Shown one piece after another: positions 16,622 through 25,800 of a stretch of DNA of 45,299 bases (the stretch's first letter is position 1; each line of letters begins with the position of its first letter). A program made the translations under genes and the position numbers. The DNA lies in NCBI GenBank assembly GCA_014384375.1, contig JACNFY010000014.1:1-45299 (forward strand). Reading direction: 5' to 3'. The notes below the pieces were generated by a model, which saw only the letters and a program-made list of their open reading frames with translations, did no database searches and was not told the origin of the DNA. The DNA comes from Nanobdellati archaeon (lineage in GTDB: Archaea > Nanobdellota > Nanobdellia > Woesearchaeales > GCA-2686295).

Positions 16622-17029
16622 ATGGTTAAGGTTATGGCTTTCGGCTCTTTTGATATATTTCATAAAGGGCATGAAGATTATTTGAGACAGGCTAAGAGCT
16701 TTGGAGATTTCTTAATCGTTGTTGTTAGTAGAGATAATAATTTCCTGAAATTCAAACACCGAGAGCCAAAGCATTCTGAGGAAGAAAGGTTAGAGTCTGT
16801 TTCTGGATGCGAATATGTTGACAAGGCAGTTCTTGGTCATAAAGAGAACATACTAGATATAGTCGTCGAAGAGAAACCTGATATTCTTTGTTTAGGATAT
16901 GACCAGCAAGTTGATGAAAAATGGCTAGAAGAAGAACTGAAAAAAAGGGGATTTACAGATTTTAAAATAGTGAGAGCTAAAGCCTACAAGCCAGAAGAGT
17001 ATAAAAGCTCTAAGATGATAAAAAAATAA
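16622..17029 (+). CDS. Cytidylyltransferase-fold protein, FAD synthase-like (RibL type)
   Basis: 135 residues from ATG 16622: MVKVMAFGSFDIFHKGHEDYLRQAK. The (H/K)xGH nucleotide-binding motif FHKGH, the following YLRQAK helix, VVVSRD, HSEEERLESV and LGYDQQVDE are those of archaeal FAD synthase/glycerol-3-phosphate cytidylyltransferase-like enzymes, which transfer a nucleotidyl group from ATP or CTP. RibL-type enzymes make FAD from FMN in archaea, so that role is likely but not proven. An in-frame ATG at 16580 would add 14 non-conserved residues and overlaps the TATA region; Met4 would also be possible. Confidence 0.8.
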   Translation: MVKVMAFGSFDIFHKGHEDYLRQAKSFGDFLIVVVSRDNNFLKFKHREPKHSEEERLESVSGCEYVDKAVLGHKENILDIVVEEKPDILCLGYDQQVDEKWLEEELKKRGFTDFKIVRAKAYKPEEYKSSKMIKK

Positions 17030-17032
17030 ATT

Positions 17033-17329
17033 TTAATCATAGCGATCTATGTCTTCGCTTTCTAATTCTATTGATGTTTCTAATAAATTAATAAATCCGG
17101 GAGTTCCGCATATTATAATCTTATCAAGCAATTGAGTTATGAAAATACTATCATATAATACCTCTCTGGCTCCAGTACCGGGATTTTCCTGTAAATACTT
17201 GTTAACACTTTTTATGTAATTGCCTATGAATTTCTGTATTGTCTCTAATCTTGCATATTCTTTTACTAAATCAAGTTCTCCTTTCTCATTTTTTAGAATT
17301 TTTTCCAGTCTTCCTTTATCATCAAACAT
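17033..17329 (-). CDS. Hypothetical helical protein
   Basis: 98 residues from ATG 17329 (GTG at 17338 would add three). Predicted largely alpha-helical with a central IQKFIGNYIKSVNKYLQ helix and an acidic C-terminus (ELESEDIDRYD). No family recognised. Convergent with, and three bases from, the nucleotidyltransferase gene. It begins a stretch of genes without recognisable homologues that runs to about 20,000. Confidence 0.6.
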   Translation of the reverse strand: MFDDKGRLEKILKNEKGELDLVKEYARLETIQKFIGNYIKSVNKYLQENPGTGAREVLYDSIFITQLLDKIIICGTPGFINLLETSIELESEDIDRYD

Positions 17330-17385
17330 TTTAATCACTAAAAAGTAGTCTTACTTCTCTCTTAAAAAATCTTTACCAAGATTTT

Positions 17386-17411
17386 CCGGAAGATTTCCGG
17401 ATATGTTTTTT
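17386..17411 (+). terminator. Hairpin with T-run, terminator-like
   Basis: CCGGAA-GAT-TTCCGG forms a perfect six-base-pair stem, followed after four bases by TTTTTTC. It sits in the 180-base gap between the two small hypothetical genes; no plus-strand gene immediately precedes it, so its role is uncertain. A second weaker hairpin (TTCTTC/GAAGAA) follows at once. Confidence 0.35.
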
Positions 17412-17512
17412 CTTCTCGAGGGAAGAAAATAAATCATTTCGAAAATCCTTCAATTTTTTCTCAGAAACTCATTTTAAAACAAACCACTAATTTTAGTCTG
17501 AGGTGTTGCAAA

Positions 17513-17896
17513 ATGTCAGAAAAAAAGAAAACATTGGAAGAATACTTGTTAGACTTGGATTTAATGAATTTTCTGAACTCAAATCTGAATAATACAGAGG
17601 AAATGATTGAAGAAACAAAGAGGATTTATATAATTTCAAAAGAATACGTATCTACAACACAACATTCACATGATGCAGAAACACTTTCTAAGGTAAATAG
17701 GTTAGCTAGTGAATATATTGTCTTCTTGAATAACAAAAAAAGTGCAATAGAAAAAAGAATGAAGGAGGTAATGGATTCAAAAAATATAAAAGTATATAAG
17801 AAAGCTATCAATGAATCTGAGAGAAAGATAACCCAAATTGCGAATAATCTGTTCTCTATAGGAAAAATGATAGGATTAGAAGTAGAATACAACTAA
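17513..17896 (+). CDS. Hypothetical helical protein
   Basis: 127 residues, Lys/Glu/Asn-rich and probably all-helical (YLLDLDLMNFLNSNLNNTEEMIEETKRIYIISKEYV; MKEVMDSKNIKVYKKAINESERKI). No motif or family recognised. A GAGGTG ribosome site eight bases before the ATG supports the start. Isolated within the accessory island. Confidence 0.6.
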   Translation: MSEKKKTLEEYLLDLDLMNFLNSNLNNTEEMIEETKRIYIISKEYVSTTQHSHDAETLSKVNRLASEYIVFLNNKKSAIEKRMKEVMDSKNIKVYKKAINESERKITQIANNLFSIGKMIGLEVEYN

Positions 17897-17985
17897 TAGC
17901 AAAATTTATGGGAAGAATTAAGATTTATTCTACAAAAGAATTAGCAGCAATAGTTTGAAAAAACGATTTTTTGTTAAAATTGTAT

Positions 17986-18321
17986 TCAAATGTGCCTTCC
18001 ACCACAATTATAGCACTCCCAATACTCAACTTTTCTTCTATGAAATAATTTCCAAAACCAATAAGTTACTTCTCTCATGACTTTACAAAAACCAATTACT
18101 CTATAAAAATTGTTTTTGAAATGACAAGCTCTGAATTTATTAAACGAATTATCAACTGGTTCGTAAACCCATCCATCAAAATAGTTTTTATCTAACTTTG
18201 TATAGAAGTGTTTGCTTAGAATCTTCCCATCACTAATTCTAATTTTCGGCCTGATATTACATCTACAAACAATACAATTCTTTTTTAGTGTTTCGTATTC
18301 TTCTTTCATTTCAGAGAACAT
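17986..18321 (-). CDS. Hypothetical zinc-ribbon-like protein
   Basis: 111 residues with two Cys pairs: NCIVCRCN near residues 15-22 and EYWECYNCGGRHI at the C-terminus, plus aromatic-rich middle segments (YFDGWVYEP, TYWFWKLFHRRK). The spaced CxxC pairs suggest one structural zinc. It follows another Cys-rich gene on the same strand by eight bases, so the two form an operon. No family recognised. Confidence 0.6.
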   Translation of the reverse strand: MFSEMKEEYETLKKNCIVCRCNIRPKIRISDGKILSKHFYTKLDKNYFDGWVYEPVDNSFNKFRACHFKNNFYRVIGFCKVMREVTYWFWKLFHRRKVEYWECYNCGGRHI

Positions 18322-18329
18322 TATTATAA

Positions 18330-18644
18330 CTAAGATGTTTTCATGGATGATTTTTTCCTAGTGCCTTCTTTTAGCCATTTTGCAAAAACTTTACCATCTA
18401 AACCATCCCAAAAAAACCAAACATCACAATTTTCAGTTATACATTTTTCATCACAAATAAAATCATAATAAATCCTCTTACACTTAGGACAAGTTATTCT
18501 GTAAGCAACCTCATCACACCACTCATCTCGAACTACTTTCTCTTGTTTTTTAAACTTTTCATAACAGATCTTACAGAGTCCTAAGTTATAATTAGAAAAC
18601 ATAAACATCTTATACTCGCTTCCACAATTAACACAAACATTCAT
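18330..18644 (-). CDS. Hypothetical zinc-ribbon protein
   Basis: 104 residues from ATG 18644, which lies about 28 bases after a TATA box (GGTTTATAAATAA), so the mRNA is probably leaderless; an upstream in-frame GTG (18656) is less likely. Four Cys pairs are visible: CVNCGS, LCKICYEK, CPKCKR and CDEKCITENC, suggesting two zinc sites. WFFWDGLDGKVFAKWLKEG closes the protein. No family recognised; first gene of a two-gene unit. Confidence 0.65.
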   Translation of the reverse strand: MNVCVNCGSEYKMFMFSNYNLGLCKICYEKFKKQEKVVRDEWCDEVAYRITCPKCKRIYYDFICDEKCITENCDVWFFWDGLDGKVFAKWLKEGTRKKSSMKTS

Positions 18645-18698
18645 CTTAATAAGCACTTACTTGTTATTATTTATAAACCTTGCCTTAAGAATTTCGAG

Positions 18699-18753
18699 CT
18701 CCTCGTAAATCTTTCGATTTTTCTTTGATAATCTTTATTAAGGATTATTTTTA
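18699..18753 (+). repeat. Direct repeat flanking NTase/RelE-like cassette, left copy
   Basis: About 55 bases starting CTCCTCGTAAATCTTTCG. The sequence recurs with roughly 80% identity at 19991-20044, just past the second gene of the cassette. Shared cores are AAATCTTTCGATTTTT (a small AAATC/GATTT hairpin plus T-run) and TTTATTAAGGA. The left copy also forms an ATAATC...GATTAT stem. It may be a duplicated terminator or the scar of a mobile cassette. Confidence 0.5.
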
Positions 18754-18814
18754 AGTTCTAACCGTGCTAAAAACGAAAGATTTATATAAAAATATGATAA
18801 TCTATTATCATATA

Positions 18815-19678
18815 ATGGAGAATTTAATAACTGTTGAAATGATAAAAAAAAATGAGAATCAACTAAAAGGAAGAATATTCACACAACTACAACTAAATAT
18901 CATCAAAAAGAAATTACGGAAAGAACAATTAAACACTAATGAGAAAACCTATTATTACAAGTACATCAAACCTAAACTAAAAGCAATGCTTTCATTCTTT
19001 AACATAGATGAAATTAACTTTAAAGGAAAAGAAAACATAATTACAGAAAGAATCCCTAAAGCGATACGAATCCTTAGCAAAATAAAACAAAAACACAAGA
19101 ACAAGAAAATCATGATTTCAGGATCTTTCTTATTCAACAGAGATTATCATGACATAGATGCTTTTATTTTCACAAAATACAACAAAGAAGACTATAACAA
19201 AGGAAAGCTACACGTCAATTTTCTTCCAGAAACAACGATAGACTCCTTATTCTTTAACTCTCTTTCACAAATAAGCATCAGTAATTTCTCATATACTCCT
19301 AAAAAAGAATTCAATATCGAACTAAATCATACCTTAAAGAGTTACGAGCTCCTTGTTAATCAGATTCTAAACGAGGAAGAATACCAGAAAGAACTAAGAA
19401 CCTTTTTACTAGAAGTAGAGTATACCTCTAAAGGCGTAATCTTGAATCCTAAACAGCTTTATGATTTAAGAGAAAAAACAATAAAGCGAAACACCATAAA
19501 AGTCCTTTCTAACATACTCATCAACACTCTAATACTCTCTTATGAAAAGAAAACATTAAATCAAAATTTAAAACAACACATAAAAGATTACAAAGGACTA
19601 TTAAACGTTTATAAAAGCTCTAGAAATCTAAAGATATACATCCAAACCTATAAACAGGTGATGACTAGTGCAGCATGA
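18815..19678 (+). CDS. Nucleotidyltransferase-fold protein, putative TA component
   Basis: 287 residues from ATG 18815, placed 30 bases after the TATA box TTTATATAAA (leaderless mRNA likely; a GTG at 18764 lies upstream of that box). The central MISGSFLFNRDYHDIDAFIF matches the GS...DxD motif of minimal nucleotidyltransferases (MNT/AbiEii class), with the two metal-binding Asp residues in HDID. An N-terminal helical region may be a winged helix, and the C-terminus is helical. The stop overlaps the start of a RelE-like gene by 11 bases, so both are co-translated. Whether this is toxin, antitoxin or modifier is unknown. Confidence 0.6.
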   Translation: MENLITVEMIKKNENQLKGRIFTQLQLNIIKKKLRKEQLNTNEKTYYYKYIKPKLKAMLSFFNIDEINFKGKENIITERIPKAIRILSKIKQKHKNKKIMISGSFLFNRDYHDIDAFIFTKYNKEDYNKGKLHVNFLPETTIDSLFFNSLSQISISNFSYTPKKEFNIELNHTLKSYELLVNQILNEEEYQKELRTFLLEVEYTSKGVILNPKQLYDLREKTIKRNTIKVLSNILINTLILSYEKKTLNQNLKQHIKDYKGLLNVYKSSRNLKIYIQTYKQVMTSAA

Positions 19679-19985
19679 AAAAGCCAGAAAAATCATAAAA
19701 AAAATACTTGAAACCAATGTCAGATTTGAAGGTCACTTCAATAAATGCTTTGACAACTTAAAAGAAACACAACAAGAAGAACTCATTGAATGGATAAAGG
19801 AATGTAAAGAATATAAAATAAACCCTATTCAATCAAAGAAAGACCGCAACATAATAGGATTCGTCAAAAGAATAGGAAGCAACCTAAGAGCAATATTAAC
19901 AAAGGAAAAAGAAGGATACTTCATAGTACTATTTCTAGACAAACACAAATACTACGAAACAGAAATAGAAAGAATAGGATTCTAA
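19668..19985 (+). CDS. RelE/HigB-like toxin-fold protein
   Basis: 105 residues starting at GTG 19668. FNKCFDNLKETQQEELIEWIKEC, a NPIQSKKDRN turn, then VKRIGSNLRAILTKEKEGYFIVLFLDKHKYYE follow the RelE/ParE layout: two helices, then a four-strand sheet whose central strands carry R-I-(G)-x-x-R and end in a H-K-x-Y-Y motif. Such toxins cleave ribosome-bound mRNA. It lacks an ordinary small antitoxin; its partner is the overlapping nucleotidyltransferase-fold protein. The family call is from pattern only. Confidence 0.5.
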   Translation: MQHEKARKIIKKILETNVRFEGHFNKCFDNLKETQQEELIEWIKECKEYKINPIQSKKDRNIIGFVKRIGSNLRAILTKEKEGYFIVLFLDKHKYYETEIERIGF

Positions 19986-19990
19986 ACCAA

Positions 19991-20044
19991 CTCTTCGAAA
20001 ATCTTTCGATTTTTTGTAAGGAATGTTTATTAAGGAATAGTTTT
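19991..20044 (+). repeat. Direct repeat flanking NTase/RelE-like cassette, right copy
   Basis: Starts CTCTTCGAAAATCTTTCG and aligns with the left copy at 18699-18753 over its whole length, with one short gap. It begins six bases after the RelE-like stop codon. The hairpin AAATC-TTTC-GATTT followed by T residues could terminate the cassette transcript. Confidence 0.5.
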
Positions 20045-20126
20045 CTTTTTTATATTGTTGAAAAACATAAACTTTAAATACATATTATCTATATGTGATA
20101 TATAGGTGATATAGGTGGTTAATGCG

Positions 20127-20357
20127 ATGATAAACATATCTAAAGAAGCAAATCAAATATTGAACATAGTGAAAGCAAAATACGACTTGAAAGACAAGTC
20201 AGAAGCAATAGAGAGAGTAGTTATGGAGTACGGAGAAGACCTGTTAGAACCTCAGCTAAGACCTGAGTATATAGAAAAAGCCAAAAAGATAATGAAAGAG
20301 AAAGTTGTAAAAATAGGTAGTTTAGAGAATTTCAGAAAAAGATATGGATTAGACTAA
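20127..20357 (+). CDS. RelB-like antitoxin
   Basis: 76 residues from ATG 20127, seven bases after an AGGTGGT ribosome site; GTG 20115 is in frame but lies inside that site. MINISKEANQILNIVKAKYDLKDKSEAIERVVMEYGEDLL forms a ribbon-helix-helix-type N-terminus; the charged C-terminus (RPEYIEKAKKIMKEKVVKIGSLENFRKRYG) is the usual toxin-binding tail of archaeal RelB proteins. One base separates its stop from the toxin start. A TATA-like ACTTTAAATACATA is near 20070. It should repress its own operon with the toxin. Confidence 0.8.
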   Translation: MINISKEANQILNIVKAKYDLKDKSEAIERVVMEYGEDLLEPQLRPEYIEKAKKIMKEKVVKIGSLENFRKRYGLD

Positions 20358-20358
20358 A

Positions 20359-20622
20359 ATGTATTCTTTCCACCCTAGAGATCATGTTGATAATATATTC
20401 TTAAAGCTAGGAAAAAAGAATCCAAAACAACTAGAAATAATATATAAGAAAATACGCGAAATAATACAGAACCCACACAGATACAAAAACCTGAGAAAAC
20501 CACTCAACAACTGGAAAAGAGTACATATTGACAAGCACTTCGTGCTAGCATTCTCAATAGAAGAGAACACTAACACTATAATATTAGAATACTACAACCA
20601 TCACAACAACATCTACAAATAG
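20359..20622 (+). CDS. RelE-family mRNA interferase toxin
   Basis: 87 residues: MYSFHPRDHVDNIFLKLGKKNPKQLEIIYKKIREI, NPHRYKNLRKPLNNWKRVHIDKHFVLAFSIEEN and a last strand TIILEYYNHHNNIYK. This is the archaeal RelE plan: helical hairpin, LRKPL-x-x-WKRVHI-x-x-x-FVL strands, and a basic/aromatic His-rich C-terminus (YYNHHNNIY) that carries the catalytic residues. It cleaves mRNA in the ribosomal A site in characterised members. Paired with the RelB-like gene directly upstream. Confidence 0.85.
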   Translation: MYSFHPRDHVDNIFLKLGKKNPKQLEIIYKKIREIIQNPHRYKNLRKPLNNWKRVHIDKHFVLAFSIEENTNTIILEYYNHHNNIYK

Positions 20623-20659
20623 TTCTTATCACAAAATTTATATATTAATAGGTTAACAG

Positions 20660-20721
20660 TAATTAACAAGAATCAAAGATTCTTGAAATTCCCAAAACTC
20701 TGTACTGAGTTTTGTTAATTA
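20660..20721 (+). repeat. Three-way-junction element, copy B, in a 5' UTR
   Basis: The outer stem TAATTAAC/GTTAATTA pairs perfectly over eight bases. Inside are hairpin AAGAATC-AAA-GATTCTT, linker GAAATTCCC, and hairpin AAAACTC-TGTACT-GAGTTTT. The order, stem lengths and 9-base linker ending TCCC match 7532-7582. A TATA box (AATTTATATATT, about 20636-20647) would start transcription near the outer stem, so the element is probably the beginning of the mRNA for the PKD protein, ending right before its ribosome site (AAGAGGAG). It may control translation or RNA stability. Confidence 0.6.
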
Positions 20722-20738
20722 AAAAGAGGAGTTGGGTT

Positions 20739-22724
20739 ATGAAAAAGATACTTTTGACGCTGATATTGTTTGTTCTAATTATTGGGAGTGTTGAATCAGC
20801 TGGATTACTACCAGGAGGAAATGGAAATGGTGGAGGAGGCCCTTTGGGAGTCGTTATAAGCGAACCTCCAACGCAGGAAGACCCGAAAACAATATTTCCT
20901 GGTACCTATTTAAATTTCAGCTCGTCAGTCTCAGGAGGAACACCCTCCTATGATTATTTATGGGTTTTTTGTTCTAACTCAGATGACTGCAATCCTACTA
21001 TCTCAGACGCAGCAAATCCTCGTAACGTTCAGTTCAACACAACAGGGACTTACCTTGTCGTTCTAACAGTGACTGATGATGATGGAACTGGGACTTCAAA
21101 AAACGATGACTTCACAATCATAGTATCTTTGGCTAAAATAATAAATCCTGACCCTTACACTGGATGGGGTGCTAATGAAACTATTCCTTTCCAGGGAAAT
21201 GCTACAAGCAACAATGCTGGGGTGACATTCAACTATAACTGGGATTTTGGCGACGGACAAACTTTCGATGATAATAACAAGCCGCGAGGAGAATTATCAA
21301 TACCACCTGATATCCAATACGAAACCCCTGGGACCTATACAGTGACTCTTACAGTCACTGACAGCACTGGAAGAAACGTTGATTCAGACTCAATCCAAAT
21401 ATACATCATAAACCCAATTGAACTAGAGTTTGAATGCTATGTTAAAGGCGATGAATGTGTTTCTGCTCCAAAGGAGATTGAACTGCTAAGATTCTACAGA
21501 CCCTTAAATTCCCATGCTCGTGCGTTTGACGACGTTAACAAAAACTTATATGATTATCCTTTGTGTTGCCGAAGTACTTCTGTGGAGCCAATATCTAGCG
21601 ATAGCGATCCTGGAGTCACAGGGGTATACGCAATACTACAGACAGACTCTGATGCGATAAGCGTTCCAACTGATCTTGGTGGCGGACCTCACAAGGCAGG
21701 AGTTGATAATCAAATAATAAAATATTACTACCTTGACAGCTTTATAGGAGCTGGTACTGAGTGTCAAATAACTTCAGGAGAGTGCGAGGACTTAGACGGT
21801 AACAAGACATGCATGTACGAGTTCTATCCAGGAGAAGATGAAAGGATGGGTAGTCACTTTGCTAACTGCACAGGTGGTGCCCCTCATAACTATCCTTACC
21901 AGATGTGCTGCGAGGTAGTGGACTGCACGAACAACATTGATGACAACTTGAATTCTTGGACTGACTGCGCAGATTCCAGTTTCTGCCTAGAAAACCCTTG
22001 TGGAATTAGCAGCATCCCTAAATATGATGAGTGCTGGTGGTACGAGAACTATGAGACAGACTTAGGATACAACTTTACAGCTTTCTCAGAGCCTGTGATA
22101 ACTCCTTTTTTTGGTCAACAATATATCTGCTATGATAACCTAGTAGATGGTTATCCTGACTGCGAAATATGTGTTATTGATGGAAACCTAGAATATTTCT
22201 TTTTGGTTAGTCCTTCTGACTGTCCCTCCGGTGATCCTACTATGGACATGATTGACTTGCCGCAGGAAGTGTTGGATATGGAACCTGAGGGCTACAACCC
22301 TGCAGAGCTGTATGGCAGGTGCAGAGTTTATTACTGCTCAAAAGGACAAAATGAGATCACTGACCCGCTGCCCGCCTTTGTTGAAGACATGAAGACAAAC
22401 AGCGAACAAACAAGGCATTGCTGCCCTAAAGGAACATACTGGGATCCAACAACAGAATTATGTGAAGACTTTTCAGAGTGCTACAACCCAGACCCAGACG
22501 GCCAAACTCCTTGCAATGCTAGCTTTTTGACTGAGTTTAGCTTATGGCTTGAAGACGCGACAGGCTCATTCTGGGAGGAAGGAGACTTCTACTACCCAAC
22601 AGATTGTATTCTTGAATACGAGTTAGAAGCAGGCAACACTGATAACGTTCTTTGCTGTCCTATTTGGCGATTTCATTTGCAAACTTATGATTACTTGGAT
22701 ATAGTGTATTATGTGCAAGAATAA
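20739..22724 (+). CDS. Secreted PKD-domain, Cys-rich surface protein
   Basis: 661 residues from ATG 20739, eight bases after AAGAGGAG; an in-frame TTG at 20712 is inside the 5' UTR structure. Signal peptide MKKILLTLILFVLIIGSVESA. A Gly-rich linker is followed by two PKD domains: residues about 45-130 (FNTTGTYLVVLTVTDDDG) and 135-220 (NYNWDFGDGQTF, TPGTYTVTLTVTDSTG). From residue 225 the protein is rich in paired Cys (CCRST, QMCCEVVDC, HCCPKG, VLCCP), implying many extracellular disulfides. PKD domains mediate protein or glycan contacts on archaeal surfaces. No enzymatic motif. It faces the convergent 1138-residue surface protein. Confidence 0.85.
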   Translation: MKKILLTLILFVLIIGSVESAGLLPGGNGNGGGGPLGVVISEPPTQEDPKTIFPGTYLNFSSSVSGGTPSYDYLWVFCSNSDDCNPTISDAANPRNVQFNTTGTYLVVLTVTDDDGTGTSKNDDFTIIVSLAKIINPDPYTGWGANETIPFQGNATSNNAGVTFNYNWDFGDGQTFDDNNKPRGELSIPPDIQYETPGTYTVTLTVTDSTGRNVDSDSIQIYIINPIELEFECYVKGDECVSAPKEIELLRFYRPLNSHARAFDDVNKNLYDYPLCCRSTSVEPISSDSDPGVTGVYAILQTDSDAISVPTDLGGGPHKAGVDNQIIKYYYLDSFIGAGTECQITSGECEDLDGNKTCMYEFYPGEDERMGSHFANCTGGAPHNYPYQMCCEVVDCTNNIDDNLNSWTDCADSSFCLENPCGISSIPKYDECWWYENYETDLGYNFTAFSEPVITPFFGQQYICYDNLVDGYPDCEICVIDGNLEYFFLVSPSDCPSGDPTMDMIDLPQEVLDMEPEGYNPAELYGRCRVYYCSKGQNEITDPLPAFVEDMKTNSEQTRHCCPKGTYWDPTTELCEDFSECYNPDPDGQTPCNASFLTEFSLWLEDATGSFWEEGDFYYPTDCILEYELEAGNTDNVLCCPIWRFHLQTYDYLDIVYYVQE

Positions 22725-22822
22725 GCTTCTTTAATAATTTTTTTTAAGAACCATTAAAAAAATATTTTTTACTTAAATTATATTTTAAAACATTATATTA
22801 AAAAAAATAATTGAGAATGTTT

Positions 22823-25800
22823 TTACTTTTTCAGATAATCCAAAGACACTGGGATGTCAGAGGGGGTTGTAGTGGCGTTTTCTATGTAATTAGGTGCTTT
22901 GGGTGATTGTATGATTATTTTTCTCATATTTGATGTCATGTCTGAGTTTGATTCTATATATTGGGCTAGGACTTGTGTTGTTAATCCGAATCCTGCTCCG
23001 TAGAATGAGCTTAGGCTTATGAATTGGTGTCCTGTTTCGTTTATTCCATCAACACCAATTATTGGCGGGTCAGTGCCACCAGGGTCCTCCATATCAAACA
23101 TTGCTTGCAAAATTTCTATGTAAAACGTATATTTATCTGGCCATGGGGGGTATCTTGCATGACATTCAATTATTTCATAAGTTTGATCGTCATAAGTTGT
23201 TCCATTTGTTCCAGGACTTGGAAAGCTTGAATCAACTGCTGTCCAAAGATATGGTTCAGTTGGTGTTTCTGTGCTTTGTATTATTGGTAGTGTTAGTCTC
23301 ACATGGTTTACTGCTTGTATTTCATCTTTCAAATCTTGAGTCCATTGTAGCCTTGTTGAATCAGGTGGCATATAGTTAGTATTCCACCACATTGGTGCGT
23401 CTTGGTCGTCATTGCCAAAAGCTACTATCACTGCGCCCATGTAAGTTAGTGCACTACCAAGAGGAAAACCAAATACTATCTTGTTTGCATATATCGTGTC
23501 TGTTGAGCTGCTGATTGTTATAGGACTACTATTATCAAGACCATGCCTTTTTTCGAATGGGATTTCATCTCCTGGTCTCATAAGGCCTAGATATGACTCT
23601 GCATTCCACCATGAAGCACCATCCCATGTGTTCGGGTTTGTTGCGTTGAATTCGTATGTTCCTTGTGGTAGTTCAACTGTTAGTTCTCCGTTTGTGCTGT
23701 AGTATGTGCTGTCTCCTATCCAGAATGTGCTTGTGTCTGCTGTTATTGTGCTGTCTGTGTAGAAGTCTTTTAGTATGAAGTGCACTGTCGCCATTGGTGG
23801 TGGTGTTACTGTTATGTCAAATTGGTTGCTTTGTGCTGTGTATTCTCCGTCTGTGCCTTCAAGTATTAGTCCTGTTATTGATCCGTTCCAACTTGGTGTT
23901 GGCGTTACTGTTATTATGCTGTCTTGGATTGTTTGGGTTGCATTGACAAGATTTTGTATTATATATTCTAATGTATCGTTATCTATGTCAGTAAAGAATG
24001 GTGCTGCGTTGATTACTAGGAATGAATCTTGTGGTACTGTGTAGTTTGGTACAGTTCCTGCAAATACTGGGGCGTCATTTACAGCTGCTACTTCTATGTT
24101 GAATTGATTGCTTTGTGCTGTTGCTGCTGTGTCTTGGGCTTCTATTATTAGTCCTTCTAGTGTTCCGTTCCAATTAGCAGAGGGCGTGATTGTTATTATT
24201 CCGCTTTCTGTTGCTTGCGTCGCATTTGAGAGGTTTTGTATTATGTAATCCAATGTGTCATTATCTACGTCTGTGAAGTATTGGGCCACATTAATTGTCA
24301 GCAAAGAGTCTTCAACTGTCTCTTGATTTGGCACTGTGCCGGCAAACACAGGCGCATCATTAACTGCCTCAACAGTTAAGCTGAACGGATTTAAGTTTAT
24401 AGCTGCTTGACCGTCACTAACATTTACCACTATGCTATCTATTCTTCCATTATAATCTTGCGAAGGCGTTATCGTGATCGTGTCTGCTTCAACTTCATAA
24501 GTCGCATCTGGCAAAGTACTTATCAAATACTGCAAGCTGTCATTGTCAACATCTGTTACATACGTTGGCCTCATCACTAAGCTTAATGGCTCATCCTCGT
24601 TTGTTGTCTGGTTTAGGATGTCTGCCACTTGCTCTGGCGGTGTGTTTTCTAGTGTGTCTTCATACACAGTTATATTAAATGAGTTTAGGTCTATATTGTG
24701 CTCTCCATCTGATATGTTTATCACTACACTGTCTATTGTTCCTACATAGCCAACTGTTGGTATTATCTTCAAAGTGTCTAGTACTTGCTCGTAGGTCGCG
24801 TTCTGTAGTTCAGGTATGTCTGCTGTTAATGGGTCGTTTTCTGGGTCTGATACGTACTGGCTTATCAGCAGTTGCACCAGTGAATCAACTGCTATGCTTT
24901 GGTTTGGTATCTGCGCTGTCTGTGTTGGAGGTTGATTAACGTATGGCACAAATACTCTCAGCATCAACGAGTCCCTCAACGCTGCATCCGTGCTGTCAAC
25001 TATATCTATCCATGTTGAAAGCGTTTCTGGCTGTGCAGCTATGTAAGTCACTAAGCTTTCTTCTACGTCAAAGTTTGCGCTGTCTCTCGGCACGTACAAG
25101 CCTGTTTCATCATTGTATACAAAGTCGTTCATGTTTACTTGTATTGTGTCTCCTACGTTCAGCACTTGGTCTGGTATCGTGTCTAAAATGCTAGGTCCTA
25201 CATTTCCGATTATATCTCCTAGGTTTATATCAGCGTTTTCATGGTTGAATGCAAACTCCAAAGTACTTGTGTTTTGTTTTATGAATCTCAAGGTGTCTGT
25301 TTCTGTCAGTGTTTTTGCAGTATCCACCAATCCATAGCTGCTACTCACTATTCCTAGTCCTGAGCTTCCTCCTCCATCTAGGAGTGTCATCTTTTCTGCT
25401 TTCACTTGGTCGTCTGCTCTTAGGACATATATGTATATTCCACTTGCCACTCCTTTTCCATATTTGTTTAATCCTCCCCAGCTAAGAGTATAATAACCTG
25501 CTCTTGGCAAATTTATGTTGTCTATCTCTTGTCCTAATATATTATAAATCGTAACTGTTCCTAAACTTAGTGTTTCTACTTCAAACTTTGTGCTTGGATT
25601 GAATGGGTTCGGCCAGTTGTGTCCTAACCTGTATTCGTCAGCTACAAATGTGTCGTCAGGATCTACACTTACGCTTGGTATTTGTATATTAAATTCTCCT
25701 GTTAGACCTGTTTGTACAATATTCCCTGTTTCTAGGTGCTCGACATTTGCTTCTATTATTGGGTTTCCTAGTTGGTCGGCGTAGTTCCCAGACACTATGA

